From DASZIT01 sp963709665 (GTDB lineage Bacteria; Actinomycetota; Acidimicrobiia; Acidimicrobiales; RAAP-2), in contig CAVPWU010000009.1 in assembly GCA_963709665.1 (NCBI GenBank), positions 1 to 64,000 on the forward strand: a DNA stretch of 64,000 nt. The letters run 5' to 3'. Below the pieces are notes generated by a model, which did not search any database, was not told the origin of the DNA, and saw only the letters and a list, made by a program, of their open reading frames with translations. Shown here in pieces: positions 8,137 to 18,312 of this stretch. A program made the position numbers and the translations under genes. Each line of letters starts with the position of its first letter. Position 1 is the stretch's first letter.

Positions 8137-10384
8137 CTCCTCAGCTGGCCATGGCCACGATGGGGGCGTTGAGCGTCTTGCCGCCCAGGGAGCCGAAGAA
8201 CGGGGCGTCGTAGGAGAACATGCCGCCGTCGGCCGCCACCAGCCAGTAGCCGCTGGTGTTGGCGTCGGTGGCCATGCCCACGATGGGCTGGTTGAGGACC
8301 AGGTTCCCCGTCGAGCCGTGGAAGGCGGCGTCGCCGTAGGCGAAGATGCCGCCGTCGCTGGCCACCATCCAGTAGCCCTGGCCGTCGGGGGTGGCCGACA
8401 TCCCCTCGATGGGCTTGTTGAGGACCAGGTTGCCGGCCGAGCCGTGGAAGGCGGCGTCACCGAAGGCGAAGATGCCGCCGTCGCTGGCCACCATCCAGTA
8501 GCCCTGGCCGTCGGGGGTCGACGCCATGGCCACGATGGGCTTGTTGAGGATCTTGCCCCCCAGGGAGCCGTAGAAGCCGGCGTCGCCGTAGGCGAAGAGC
8601 CCGCCGTCGGCGGCCACCAGCCAGTAGCCCTTGCCGTCGGGGGTGGCCGCCATGCCCACGATGGGCGAGTTGAGGACCTGGGAGCCGGTGGAGCCGTAGA
8701 AGCCGGCGTCGCCGTAGGCGAAGATGCCGCCGTCGGAGGCCACCATCCAGTAGCCCTTGCCGTCGGGGGTGGCGGTCATCCCCTCGATGGGCTTGTTGAG
8801 CTTCAGGTTCCCCGCCGACCCGTAGAAGGCGGTCTGGCCGTAGGAGAACACCCCGCCGTCACTGGCGGCCAGCCAGTAGCCGTTGACGTAGCCGGGCCCG
8901 TAGATGGCGTAGTAGCAGCCCACGTAGGCGGTGTCCGACGAGGTGCCCACCAGGCCGATCTCCTGGGCCGACCCGACGTGGGGGTTGACCGCATCGGCGA
9001 CGGTGACCGTGACGGTGGTGTCGTCCCCGATGGAGGCCGACCCGAGGGTGATGCGGGTGGTGCTGGAGGGCAGCCCGGGCACCAGGCCCACCGAGGCGAC
9101 GGTGGCCGAGCCCCCGCCGGCCACGCTCACCGAGTAGTCGGAGGCCACCAGCGGCAGCGACGAGCCGATCACCGCCCCCAGGGTGATGGTGCCCCCGGCC
9201 CCCAGGGCCCCGGTGCCCGAGGTGGTGAACTTGAAGGCCAGGTCGCCGGTCAGCGAGGCGTAGGGGTTGGACGGGGTGATCGACACGCCGGTGACCGAGG
9301 TGGCGCCCGGGGCCCGGGGGGTGACCGGGTTGGAGTGGCCGGAGGCCGGTCCCGTCCCCACCCCGTTGGTGGCGGTCACCGTGAAGGTGTAGACGGTGCC
9401 GTCGGTCAGCCCGGTGACCACCACCGAGGTGGCCCCGGCGCCGGCCGGGGTGGTGCCCACCGCCGTGGAGCCGGCGTAGGTGGTCACCGTGTACCCGGTG
9501 ATGGCCGAGCCGTGGGAGGCCGGGGCCGACCAGGTCACCGTGGCGCTGTGGTTGCCGGCGGTGGCCGTCCCGATGGTGGGGGCGCCCGGGGCGGTGGCCA
9601 CATAGGTGAACTGGTCGGCGGGCGAGGTGGCCGAGGTGCCGCCCACCGTCGTCACCGTGACGTCCACCGTCCCCACCGCTCCGGCCGGGGCGGTGGCGGT
9701 GATCGAGGTGTCGGAGTCGACGGTGAACGAGGTGGCCGCCGTGGTGCCGAACTTGACCCCGGTGGCCCCGGTGAAGCCGGTGCCGGTGACGGTCACCGAG
9801 GTGGCGCCGGTGAGGGGGCCGCTAGCCGGGCTGACGGCGGTGACCGTCGGGGCGGCCACGTAGGTGAACCGGTCGGCCGCCGAGGTGGCCGAGGTCCCGC
9901 CCTCCGTCGTGACGGTGACGTCGACGGTGCCGGTGCCCGCCGGCGCATTGGCGGTGATCGAGGTGGCCGAGTTGACCGTGAACGACGTGGTGGTGGCCCC
10001 GAAGCTGACCGAAGTGGCCCCGGTGAGGCCGGTGCCGGTCACGGTGACGGTGGTCCCACCGGTCTCCGGACCCGACGTCGGGCTCACCGACGTCACGGTC
10101 GGGGCGGCCACGTAGGTGAACCGGTCGGCCGCCGAGGTGGCCGAGGTGCCGCCCGGGGTGGTCACCCGCACATCGACGGTCCCGGTCCCGGCCGGGGCGG
10201 CGGCGGTGATCGAGGTGGCGGAGGTCACCGTGAACGAGGTCGCCGCCGTGGTGCCGAACGCCACGGCGCTGGCCCCGGTGAGGGCGGTGCCGGTGATGGT
10301 CACGGTGGTCCCGCCGGTGGCCGGCCCGCTGGTCGGGCTGAGGGCGGTGACGGTCGGGGCCCCTGCATAGGTGAACTGGTCGGC
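8137..10384. repeat. Duplicated block, copy 1 (identical to 19619-21866)
   Basis: About 2,248 bp at the 3' end of giant gene 1 recur at an offset of 11,482 bp in giant gene 2. Translations in several frames on both strands agree over the whole block, so the DNA is identical or nearly so. It covers the six GYW repeats, the linker, the Fn3 domain and about three TIG units. Identity stops a few bases after the stop codons (8137) and abruptly inside a TIG unit (10384). Confidence 0.88.
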
Positions 10385-13300
10385 GGCCGACGTCGGTGAG
10401 GTGCCTCCCGCCGTGGTCACGGTGATGTCGACCGTCCCGGTACCGGCCGGTGCGGTGGCGGTGATCGACGTTCCCGAGGTGACCGCGAAGGAGGTGGCCG
10501 CCGTGGTGCCGAACGTCACCGCGGAGGCGCCGTTCAGATTGGCGCCCGTGATGGTCACCGACGTCCCGCCGCTCCGGGGACCGGTCGTCGGGCTGATCGA
10601 GGAGACCGATGGCCCGGTCGTGTAGGTGTAGTCGTCGGCCGCCGAGGTGGCCGAGGTCCCCCCGGTGGCGCTCACCATGACGTCCACCGTCCCGGCGGTG
10701 CCGGCCGGTGCCGTGGCGGTGAGCGAGGTGGCGGAGTGGACGGTGACCCCGGTGGCGGCGGTGGTCCCGAAGGTGACGCCGGTCACCCCGACGAAGTTGG
10801 TACCGGTGACGGTGACCGCGGTGCCACCCCCGGTCGGCCCACTGCCGGGACTGACCGCGGTGACGGTGGGAGTGCCCACAAAGGTGAACTGGTCGGCCAA
10901 CGAGGTCGCCGAGGTGCCGCCGGGGGCGGTCACCCCGACATCGACGGTGCCGCTGCCGGCCGGGGCGATGGCGGAGATGGAGGTGTCCGAGTTGACCACA
11001 GAGGAGCTCGCCGGCGTGGCGCCGAAGGTGACGGCGGTGGCGCCGGTGAAGCCGGTGCCGGTGATGGTCACGCTGGTGCCCCCGGCCAGAGGCCCGACGT
11101 CCGGGTCGACCGACGTCACGACCGGAGCGGCCAGGTAGGTGTAGAGGTCGGACCCCGAGGTGACGGAGGTGCCTCCCGCCGTCGTCACCGTCACGTTGAC
11201 GGTGCCGGTGCCGGGGGGGGCGGTCACGGTGAGCGAGGTGGCCGAGTCGACCGTGTAGGAGGTGGCGACACTGGGGCCGAACCGGACGGCGGAGGCGCCG
11301 GTGAGGCCGGTGCCGGTGACGGTCACGCTGGTGCCGCCGGCCGCCGGTCCGCTGGTCGGGCTGATGCCGCTGATGGTCGGGGCGGCCACGTAGGTGAAGT
11401 GGTCGGCCGGCGACGTGGCCGACGTACCGTCCGCCGTCGTCACGGTGACGTCGACAGTGCCGGTGCCGGGCGGGGCGGTGGCGGTGAGGGAGGTGGTGGA
11501 GACGACGGTGAAGGAGGTGGCGGCGGTGGCGCCGAAGGTGACGGCGGTGGCACCGGTGAAGCCGGTTCCGGTGATGGTCACCGGGGTGCCGCCGGTCGTT
11601 GGCCCGCCGGTCGGGCTCAGCGAGGTGACCGTGGGGGGACCCTCGTAGGTGAACTGGTCGGCGACCGAGGTGGCCGAGGTCCCGCCCACCGCCGTCACCC
11701 GGACGTCGACGGTGCCGGTGCCGGCCGGGGCGGTGGCGGTGAGGGAGGTGGCCGAGTTGACGGTGAAGGCGGTCGCCGGTGTGGTGCCGAAGGCGACGGC
11801 GGTGGCTCCGCTGAAGCCGGTCCCGGTGACGGTGACGGTGGTCCCGCCGGCCGCCGGACCGGAGGTCGGGCTGAGCGAGGTCACGGTGGGGGCGGCCACG
11901 TAGGTGAACTGGTCGGTCGCCGAGGTGGCCGAGGTGCCGCCCACCGTCGTCACCGTGATGTTGACGGTGCCGGTGCCGGCGGGGGCGGTGGCGGTGATCG
12001 AGCTGGCCGAGTTGACCGTGTAGGCGGTCGCCGGCGTGGTACCGAAGGTCACCGCGCTGGCCCCGGTGAGCCCCGTCCCGGTGACGGTGACGGTGGTCCC
12101 GCCGGCCGCCGGTCCGGTGGTCGGGCTGACCGACGTCACGGTCGGGGCGGCCACGTAGGTGAACTGGTCGGTCGCCGAGGTGGCCGAGGTGCCGCCCACC
12201 GTCGTCACCGTGATGTTGACGGTGCCGGTGCCGGCGGGGGCGGTGGCGGTGACCGAGCTGGCCGAGTTGACCGTGTAGGCGGTCGCCGGCGTGGTACCGA
12301 AGGTCACCGCGCTGGCCCCGGTGAGCCCCGTCCCGATGACGGTGACGGTGGTGCCGCCGGCCGCCGGTCCGGTGGTCGGGCTGACCGAGGCCACGGTCGG
12401 GGCGGCCACGTAGGTGAACTGGTCGGCCGCCGAGGTGGCCGAGGTCCCGCCCACCGTCGTCACCCGGACGTCGACGGTACCGGTGCCGGAGGGGGCGGTG
12501 GCGGTGATCGAGGTGGCCGAGTTGACGGTGTAGGCGGTGGCGGCGGTGCCGCCGAAGGTGACCGCGGTGGCCCCGGAGAAGCCGGTGCCGGTGATGGTGA
12601 CCGTGGTCCCGCCGGTGGCCGGACCGGAGGTCGGGCTGAGCGACGTCACGGTGGGGGCGCCCGCGTAGGTGAACTGGTCGGCTGCCGAGGTGGCCGAGGT
12701 GCCGCCGGGGGTGGTCACCCGGACGTCGACGGTGCCGGCTCCAGCCGGGGCGGTGGCGGTGATCGAGGTCGCCGAGTTGACGGTGAACGAGGCGGCGGCG
12801 GCGGTGCCGAAGGTCACGGCCGTGGCGCCGCTGAATCCGGTGCCGGACACCGTCACGCTGGTCCCACCGGTCGAGGGGCCGCCGGACGGGCTGATCGACG
12901 TCACGGTGGGGGCGGCCACGTAGGCGTACCGGTCGGACGACGTCGGGGCCGACGACCCTCCCGGGGCCGTCACCGTGACGTCGACGGTGCCGGTGCCGGC
13001 CGGGGCGGTGGCGGTGAGGGAGGTGGGCGAGTTGACGGTGAAGGTGGTCGCCGCCGTGGCGCCGAAGGTGACGCCGGTGGCGCCGGTGAAGTTGGTACCG
13101 GTGACCGCCACGGTGGTCCCGCCGGAGGCCGGGCCGCTGGTCGGGCTGATGGAGGTCACGGTCGGGGCACCCTCGTAGGTGAACTGGTCGGCGGCCGAGG
13201 TGGCCGAGGTGCCGCCCGGGGTGGTGACGGTGATGTTGACGGTGCCGGTGCCGGCCGGCGACGTGGCGGTGAGGGAGGTGGCCGAGTTGACCGTGTAGGA

Positions 13301-14569
13301 GGTGGCGGCCGTGGTACCGAAGGAAACGGCGGTGGCTCCGTTCAGGTTGGCGCCGGTGATGGTCACCGAGGTGCCGCCGGCCAGCGGACCGGCCACGGGG
13401 GTGATGCCGGAGACCGACGGTCCGCTGGTGTAGGTGTAGTGGTCGGCCGCCGAGGTGGCCGAGGTGCCCCCGGTGGCGGTCACCGTGACGTCCACCGTCG
13501 CTGCCGATCCGGCCGGGGCGGTGACGGTCAGGGAAGTGGCCGAGTTGACCGTGACGCCGGTGGCGGCGGCGGTGCCGAACTTGACCCCGGTCACGCCGGC
13601 GAAGTTGGTGCCGGTGATGGTCACACTGGTCCCACCACCCGTCGGACCGCTGGTCGGGCTCACCGAGGCGACGGTGGGAGCTCCGTAGTAGGTGAACTGG
13701 TCGGCGGTGGAGGTGGCCGAGGTGCCGCCCGCCGTCGTCACCGTCACGTCGACGGTGCCGGTGCCGGGCGGGGCGGTGGCGGTGAGGGAGGTGGCGGAGA
13801 CGACGGTGAAGGAGGTGGCGGCGGTGGTGCCGAAACTCACGGCGGTGGCGGCCGTCAGGTTGGCGCCGGACACCGTCACGGTGGTGCCCCCGGCCAGGGG
13901 GCCGACGTTCGGGCTGACCGAGGTGACGGTGGGAGCGGCCACGTAGGTGAACCGGTCGGCGGCGGAGGTGGCCGAGGTGCCGCCCACCGTCGTGACGGTG
14001 ACGTCGACGGTGCCGGTGCCGGCCGGGGCGGTGGCGGTGATCGAGGTGGCCGACACCACGGTGAAGCCGGTGGCGGCGGTGGTGCCGAAGTTGACGGCGG
14101 TGGCCCCGGTGAAGCCGGTGCCGGTGACGGTGACCGAGGTGCCCCCGGTGGTCGGCCCGCTGGTGGGGCTGACGGCGGTGACGGTGGGCGCCGCCACGTA
14201 GGTGAACTGGTCGGCGGCGGAGGTGGCCGAGGTGCCGCCCACCGTGGTGACGGTGACGTCGACGGTGCCGGTGCCGGCCGGGGCGGTGGCGGTGATCGAG
14301 GTGGCCGACACCACGGTGAAGCCGGTGGCGGCGGTGGTGCCGAACTTGACGGCGGTGGCCCCGGTGAAGCCGGTGCCGGTGATGGTGACCGAGGTGCCCC
14401 CGGCGGTCGGCCCGCTGGTGGGGTTGATGCCGGTGACGGTGGGAGCGGCCACGTAGGTGAACTGGTCGGCGGCGGAGGTGGCCGAGGTGCCGCCCACCGT
14501 GGTGACGGTGACGTCGACGGTGCCGGTGCCGGCCGGGGCGGTGGCGGTGATCGAGGTGGCCGACACCAC
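8141..14569 (-). CDS. TIG-repeat protein 1, C-terminal open segment
   Basis: Open segment of 2,142 residues downstream of the second frameshift. Its nominal start lies inside a TIG unit, so it is unlikely to be translated independently. It encodes about 19 TIG domains, the Fn3 domain (APGAPTIGTATAGNHS), the ~130-residue linker domain with two Cys near its end, and six GYW repeats that end the protein. From about 10384 down to 8137 the sequence appears identical to the 3' end of the next giant gene. Confidence 0.5.
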   Translation of the reverse strand: MVSATSITATAPAGTGTVDVTVTTVGGTSATSAADQFTYVAAPTVTGINPTSGPTAGGTSVTITGTGFTGATAVKFGTTAATGFTVVSATSITATAPAGTGTVDVTVTTVGGTSATSAADQFTYVAAPTVTAVSPTSGPTTGGTSVTVTGTGFTGATAVNFGTTAATGFTVVSATSITATAPAGTGTVDVTVTTVGGTSATSAADRFTYVAAPTVTSVSPNVGPLAGGTTVTVSGANLTAATAVSFGTTAATSFTVVSATSLTATAPPGTGTVDVTVTTAGGTSATSTADQFTYYGAPTVASVSPTSGPTGGGTSVTITGTNFAGVTGVKFGTAAATGVTVNSATSLTVTAPAGSAATVDVTVTATGGTSATSAADHYTYTSGPSVSGITPVAGPLAGGTSVTITGANLNGATAVSFGTTAATSYTVNSATSLTATSPAGTGTVNITVTTPGGTSATSAADQFTYEGAPTVTSISPTSGPASGGTTVAVTGTNFTGATGVTFGATAATTFTVNSPTSLTATAPAGTGTVDVTVTAPGGSSAPTSSDRYAYVAAPTVTSISPSGGPSTGGTSVTVSGTGFSGATAVTFGTAAAASFTVNSATSITATAPAGAGTVDVRVTTPGGTSATSAADQFTYAGAPTVTSLSPTSGPATGGTTVTITGTGFSGATAVTFGGTAATAYTVNSATSITATAPSGTGTVDVRVTTVGGTSATSAADQFTYVAAPTVASVSPTTGPAAGGTTVTVIGTGLTGASAVTFGTTPATAYTVNSASSVTATAPAGTGTVNITVTTVGGTSATSATDQFTYVAAPTVTSVSPTTGPAAGGTTVTVTGTGLTGASAVTFGTTPATAYTVNSASSITATAPAGTGTVNITVTTVGGTSATSATDQFTYVAAPTVTSLSPTSGPAAGGTTVTVTGTGFSGATAVAFGTTPATAFTVNSATSLTATAPAGTGTVDVRVTAVGGTSATSVADQFTYEGPPTVTSLSPTGGPTTGGTPVTITGTGFTGATAVTFGATAATSFTVVSTTSLTATAPPGTGTVDVTVTTADGTSATSPADHFTYVAAPTISGISPTSGPAAGGTSVTVTGTGLTGASAVRFGPSVATSYTVDSATSLTVTAPPGTGTVNVTVTTAGGTSVTSGSDLYTYLAAPVVTSVDPDVGPLAGGTSVTITGTGFTGATAVTFGATPASSSVVNSDTSISAIAPAGSGTVDVGVTAPGGTSATSLADQFTFVGTPTVTAVSPGSGPTGGGTAVTVTGTNFVGVTGVTFGTTAATGVTVHSATSLTATAPAGTAGTVDVMVSATGGTSATSAADDYTYTTGPSVSSISPTTGPRSGGTSVTITGANLNGASAVTFGTTAATSFAVTSGTSITATAPAGTGTVDITVTTAGGTSPTSAADQFTYAGAPTVTALSPTSGPATGGTTVTITGTALTGASAVAFGTTAATSFTVTSATSITAAAPAGTGTVDVRVTTPGGTSATSAADRFTYVAAPTVTSVSPTSGPETGGTTVTVTGTGLTGATSVSFGATTTSFTVNSATSITANAPAGTGTVDVTVTTEGGTSATSAADRFTYVAAPTVTAVSPASGPLTGATSVTVTGTGFTGATGVKFGTTAATSFTVDSDTSITATAPAGAVGTVDVTVTTVGGTSATSPADQFTYVATAPGAPTIGTATAGNHSATVTWSAPASHGSAITGYTVTTYAGSTAVGTTPAGAGATSVVVTGLTDGTVYTFTVTATNGVGTGPASGHSNPVTPRAPGATSVTGVSITPSNPYASLTGDLAFKFTTSGTGALGAGGTITLGAVIGSSLPLVASDYSVSVAGGGSATVASVGLVPGLPSSTTRITLGSASIGDDTTVTVTVADAVNPHVGSAQEIGLVGTSSDTAYVGCYYAIYGPGYVNGYWLAASDGGVFSYGQTAFYGSAGNLKLNKPIEGMTATPDGKGYWMVASDGGIFAYGDAGFYGSTGSQVLNSPIVGMAATPDGKGYWLVAADGGLFAYGDAGFYGSLGGKILNKPIVAMASTPDGQGYWMVASDGGIFAFGDAAFHGSAGNLVLNKPIEGMSATPDGQGYWMVASDGGIFAYGDAAFHGSTGNLVLNQPIVGMATDANTSGYWLVAADGGMFSYDAPFFGSLGGKTLNAPIVAMAS

Positions 14570-17500
14570 GGTGAAGCCGGTGGCGGCGGTGGTGCCGAAC
14601 TTGACGGCGGTGGCCCCGGTGAAGCCGGTGCCGGTGAGGTGACCGAGGTGCCCCCGGTGGTCGGCCCGCTGGTGGGGTTGATGCCGGTGACGGTGGGAGC
14701 GGCCACGTAGGTGAACTGGTCGGCGGCGGAGGTGGCCGAGGTGCCGCCGGGGGTGGTGACGGTCACGTCGACGGTCCCGGCGGTGCCGGCCGGAGCGGTG
14801 GCGGTCAGCGAGGTGCCCGACACCACGGTGATGCCGGTGGCCGCCGCGGTACCGAACTTGACCGCCGTCGCACCTCCGAGGTTGGTGCCGGTGACGGTGA
14901 CGGTGGTGCCTCCGGTGGCCGGACCCGAGGTGGGGCTGACGCCGGTCACCGTCGGGAGCCCGGCGTAGGTGAACTGGTCGGCGGCCGAGGTGGCCGAGGT
15001 GCCGCCCACCGTGGTGACGGTGAGGTCGACGGTGCCGGTGCCGGCCGGGGCGGTGGCGGTGAGGGAGGTGGCGGAGACGACGGTGAAGGAGGTGGCGGCG
15101 GCGGTGCCGAAGTTGACGGCGGTGGCCCCGGTGAGGTTGGTGCCGGTGACGGTGACGCTGGTGCCCCCGGCGGTGGGACCGCTGGTCGGGCTGACGGCGG
15201 TGACGGTCGGAGCCGCCACGTAGGTGAACTGGTCGGCCGCCGAGGTGGCCGAGGTGCCGCCGGGGGTGGTGACGGTCACGTCGACGGCGCCAGCGGTGCC
15301 GGCCGGGGCGGTGGCGGTGAGGGAGGTGGCCGACACCACGGTGAAGCCGGTGGCCGCCGTGGACCCGAAGGTGACGGCGGTGGCCCCGGTGAAGCCGGTG
15401 CCGGTGACGGTCACGCTGGTGCCCCCGGCGGTCGGGCCCGAGCCGGGCGCGAACGCGGTGACGGTGGGTGCGGCAGCGTAGGTGAAGGCGTCGGCCGCCG
15501 AGGTGGCCGAGGTGCCCCCGGCGGTGGTGACGGTGACGTTGACGGTCCCGGCGCTACCGGCCGGGGCGGTGGCGGTGAGGGAGGTGGCCGACACCACGGT
15601 GAAGCCGGTGGCGGCGGTGGACCCGAAGGTGACGGCGGTGGCGCCGGTGAAGTTGGTCCCGGTGAGGGTGACGGTGGTGCCTCCGGCGGTGGGGCCGCTG
15701 GTCGGGCTCACCGAGGTGACGGTCGGGGCGGCCACGTAGGTGAACTGGTCGGCCGTCGACGTTGCCGAGGTGCCACCGACCGCCGTCACGGTGACATCGA
15801 CGGTGCCGGTGCCGGCGGGCGACGTGACGGTGAGGGAGGTGGCTGAGTTGACGGTGACCCGGTGGCGGCCACGGTGCCGAACTTGACCCCGGTCACCCCG
15901 GTGAAGTTGGTGCCGGTGATGGTCACACTGGTCCCGCCGGTGGCCGGGCCACTGGTGGGGCTGACCGCGGTGACGGTGGGGGCGGCCACGTAGGTGAACT
16001 GGTCGGCCGCCGAGGTGGCCGACGTGCCGCCGGGGGCGGTGACGGTGACGTCGACGGTGCCGCTGCCGGCCGGGGAGGTGGCGGTGATGGAGGTGGCGGA
16101 GACGACGGTGAAGGAGGTGGCGGCGGTGGTGCCGAACTTGACGGCGGTGGCGCCGGTGAAGCCGGTGCCGGCGATGGTCACCGTCGACCCCCCGCCCAGT
16201 GCACCGTCGTTGGGGGTCACCGACGTGACGGCCGGAGCGGCGGTGTAGGCGTAGTCGTCGGCCGCCGAGGTGGCCGAGGTGCCCCCGACGGTGGTGACGG
16301 TGACGTTGACCGTCCCGGCGGTGCCGGCCGGGGCGGTGGCGGTGATCGAGGTGGCCGAGTTGACGGTGAAGGAGGTGGCGGCGGTGGTGCCGAACTTGAC
16401 GGCGGTGGCACCGGTGAGGTTGGTCCCGGTGATGGTGACGGTGGTGCCCCCGGCCAGGGGCCCGCTGGTGGGGCTCACCGAGGTCACGGTGGGCAGGGCC
16501 ACGTAGGTGAACTGGTCGGCGGCCGAGGCGGCCGAGGTGCCGCCCGCCGTCGTGACGGTGACGTCGACGGTCCCGGCGGCACCGGCCGGCAACGTGGCGG
16601 TGAGGGTGGTGGAGCTGGTGACGGTGACCCCGGTGGCGGCCACCGTTCCGAACTTGACGGTGGTGGCGCCGGTGAAGCCGGTCCCGGTGACGGTCACCGT
16701 GGTGCCCCCGGCGGTCGGGCCGCTGGTCGGGCTGACGCCGGTGACGGTGGGGGCGGCCACGTAGGTGAACTGGTCGGCGGCCGAGGTGGCCGAGGTGCCG
16801 CCGGTGGCGGTGACGGTGACATCCACCGCCCCCACGGAGCCGGCCGGCGCCGTGGCGGTGATCGAGGTGGCGGAGTTGACCGTGAAGGTGGTCGCCGCCG
16901 TACCGCCGAAGTGGACGGCGGTGACCCCGGTGAAGTTGGTGCCGGTGAGGGTGACGGTGGTGCCCCCGGCGGTCGGGCCACTGGTCGGGCTGATGGCGGT
17001 CACGGTCGGGGCGGCCACGTAGGTGAAGTCGTCGGCCGCCGAGGTGGCCGAGGTGCCGCCCGGGGTGGTGACGGTCACGTTGACGGTCCCGGCGGTGCCG
17101 GCCGGGGCGGTGGCGGTGAGGGAGGTGGCGGAGACGACCGTGACCCCGGTGGCGGCCACGGTGCCGAACTTGACCGAGGTGGCGCCGGTGAAGCCGGTGC
17201 CGGTGAGGGTCACACTGGTCCCCCCGGCGGTCGGTCCCGACGATGGGCTCACGGCGGTGACGGTGGGGGCGGCGGCGTAGGTGTAGTCGTCGGCGGCCGA
17301 GGTGGCCGAGGTGCCGCCGGCGGTGGTGACGGTCACGTTGACGGTCCCGGCGGTGCCAGCCGGCGCCACCGCCGTGAGGGTGGTGGCGTTGGTGACGGTC
17401 ACCCCGGTGGCGGCCACGGTGCCGAACTTGACCGAGGTGGCGCCGGTGAGGTTGGTGCCGGTGACGGTGACGGTGGTGCCGCCGGCCACCGGCCCGGAAG

Positions 17501-18312
17501 CCGGACTGACGGCGGTGACCGTCGGGGCGGCGATGTAGGTGTAGTCATTGGCCGCCGCGGTGGCCGAGGTGCCGCCCGGGGTGGTGACGGTGACATTGAC
17601 GGTCCCGGCGGTGCCGGCGGGGGCGGTGGCGGTGACCGAGGTGGCGGACACGACGCTGAAGGAGGTGGCGGCGGTACCGCCGAACGACACCGCGGTGGCG
17701 CCGGTGAGGTTGGTGCCGGTGAGGGTCACGCTGGTGCCCCCGGCGGTCGGTCCCGACGATGGGCTCACGGCGGTGACGGTGGGGACGGCGGCGTAGGTGT
17801 AGTCGTCGGCTGCCGAGGTGGCCGAGGTCCCGCCCGGGGTGGTGACGGTGACGTTGACGGTCCCGGCGGTACCGGCCGGGGCGGTGGCGGTGACCGAGGT
17901 GGCGGAGTTGACGGTGACCCCGGTGGCCGCCACCGTGCCGAACTTGACTCCCGTGGCGCCGGTGAGGTTGGTCCCGGTGATGGTCACACTGGTCCCCCCG
18001 GCGGTCGGGCCGGAGATGGGCGACACCCCGGTGACGGTGGGGACGGCGGCGTAGGTGTAGTCATCGGCGGCCGAGGTGGCTGACGTCCCGCCGGGGGTGG
18101 TGACCGTCACATTGACGGTCCCGGCGGTGCCGGCCGGTGCGGTGGCGGTGACCGAGGTGGCGGAGTTGACCTTGACCCCGGTGGCCGCCACGGTGCCGAA
18201 CTTCACCGCGGTGGCGCCGGTGAGATTGGTCCCGGTGATGGTCACACTGGTGCCCCCGGCGGTCGGGCCCGCAGCGGGGGCCACGGCGGTGACCGTGGGC
18301 GGCGCCGCCGTG
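9606..18312 (-). repeat. Array of 34 TIG-domain coding repeats (252-258 bp each)
   Basis: Unit boundaries recur every 252-258 bp from 18312 down to 9606, each encoding AAPTVT-x-SPTSGP-x-GGT, then GTGFTGATAVTFG, then SAADQFTY. I counted 34 units. Units starting 13947, 14202 and 14457 are nearly identical, indicating recent local duplication; the last carries the one-base deletion at about 14637. Confidence 0.88.
14637..15789 (-). CDS. TIG-repeat protein 1, middle open fragment
   Basis: Segment between the two frameshifts. In its own frame it encodes about four and a half TIG domains. The open frame nominally runs on to 13876, but beyond about 14637 the translation becomes Pro/Ser/Ala-rich nonsense characteristic of an out-of-frame TIG repeat. 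It has no convincing start of its own and is reported only as part of the broken gene. Confidence 0.4.

Noticed and set aside
10736..14710. Long plus-strand ORF (over 1,300 codons) opposite giant gene 1
   Set aside because: The translation is Gly/Asp/Arg-rich nonsense repeating with the TIG unit. It is open only because the repeat lacks stops in that frame; the opposite strand encodes clear TIG domains.
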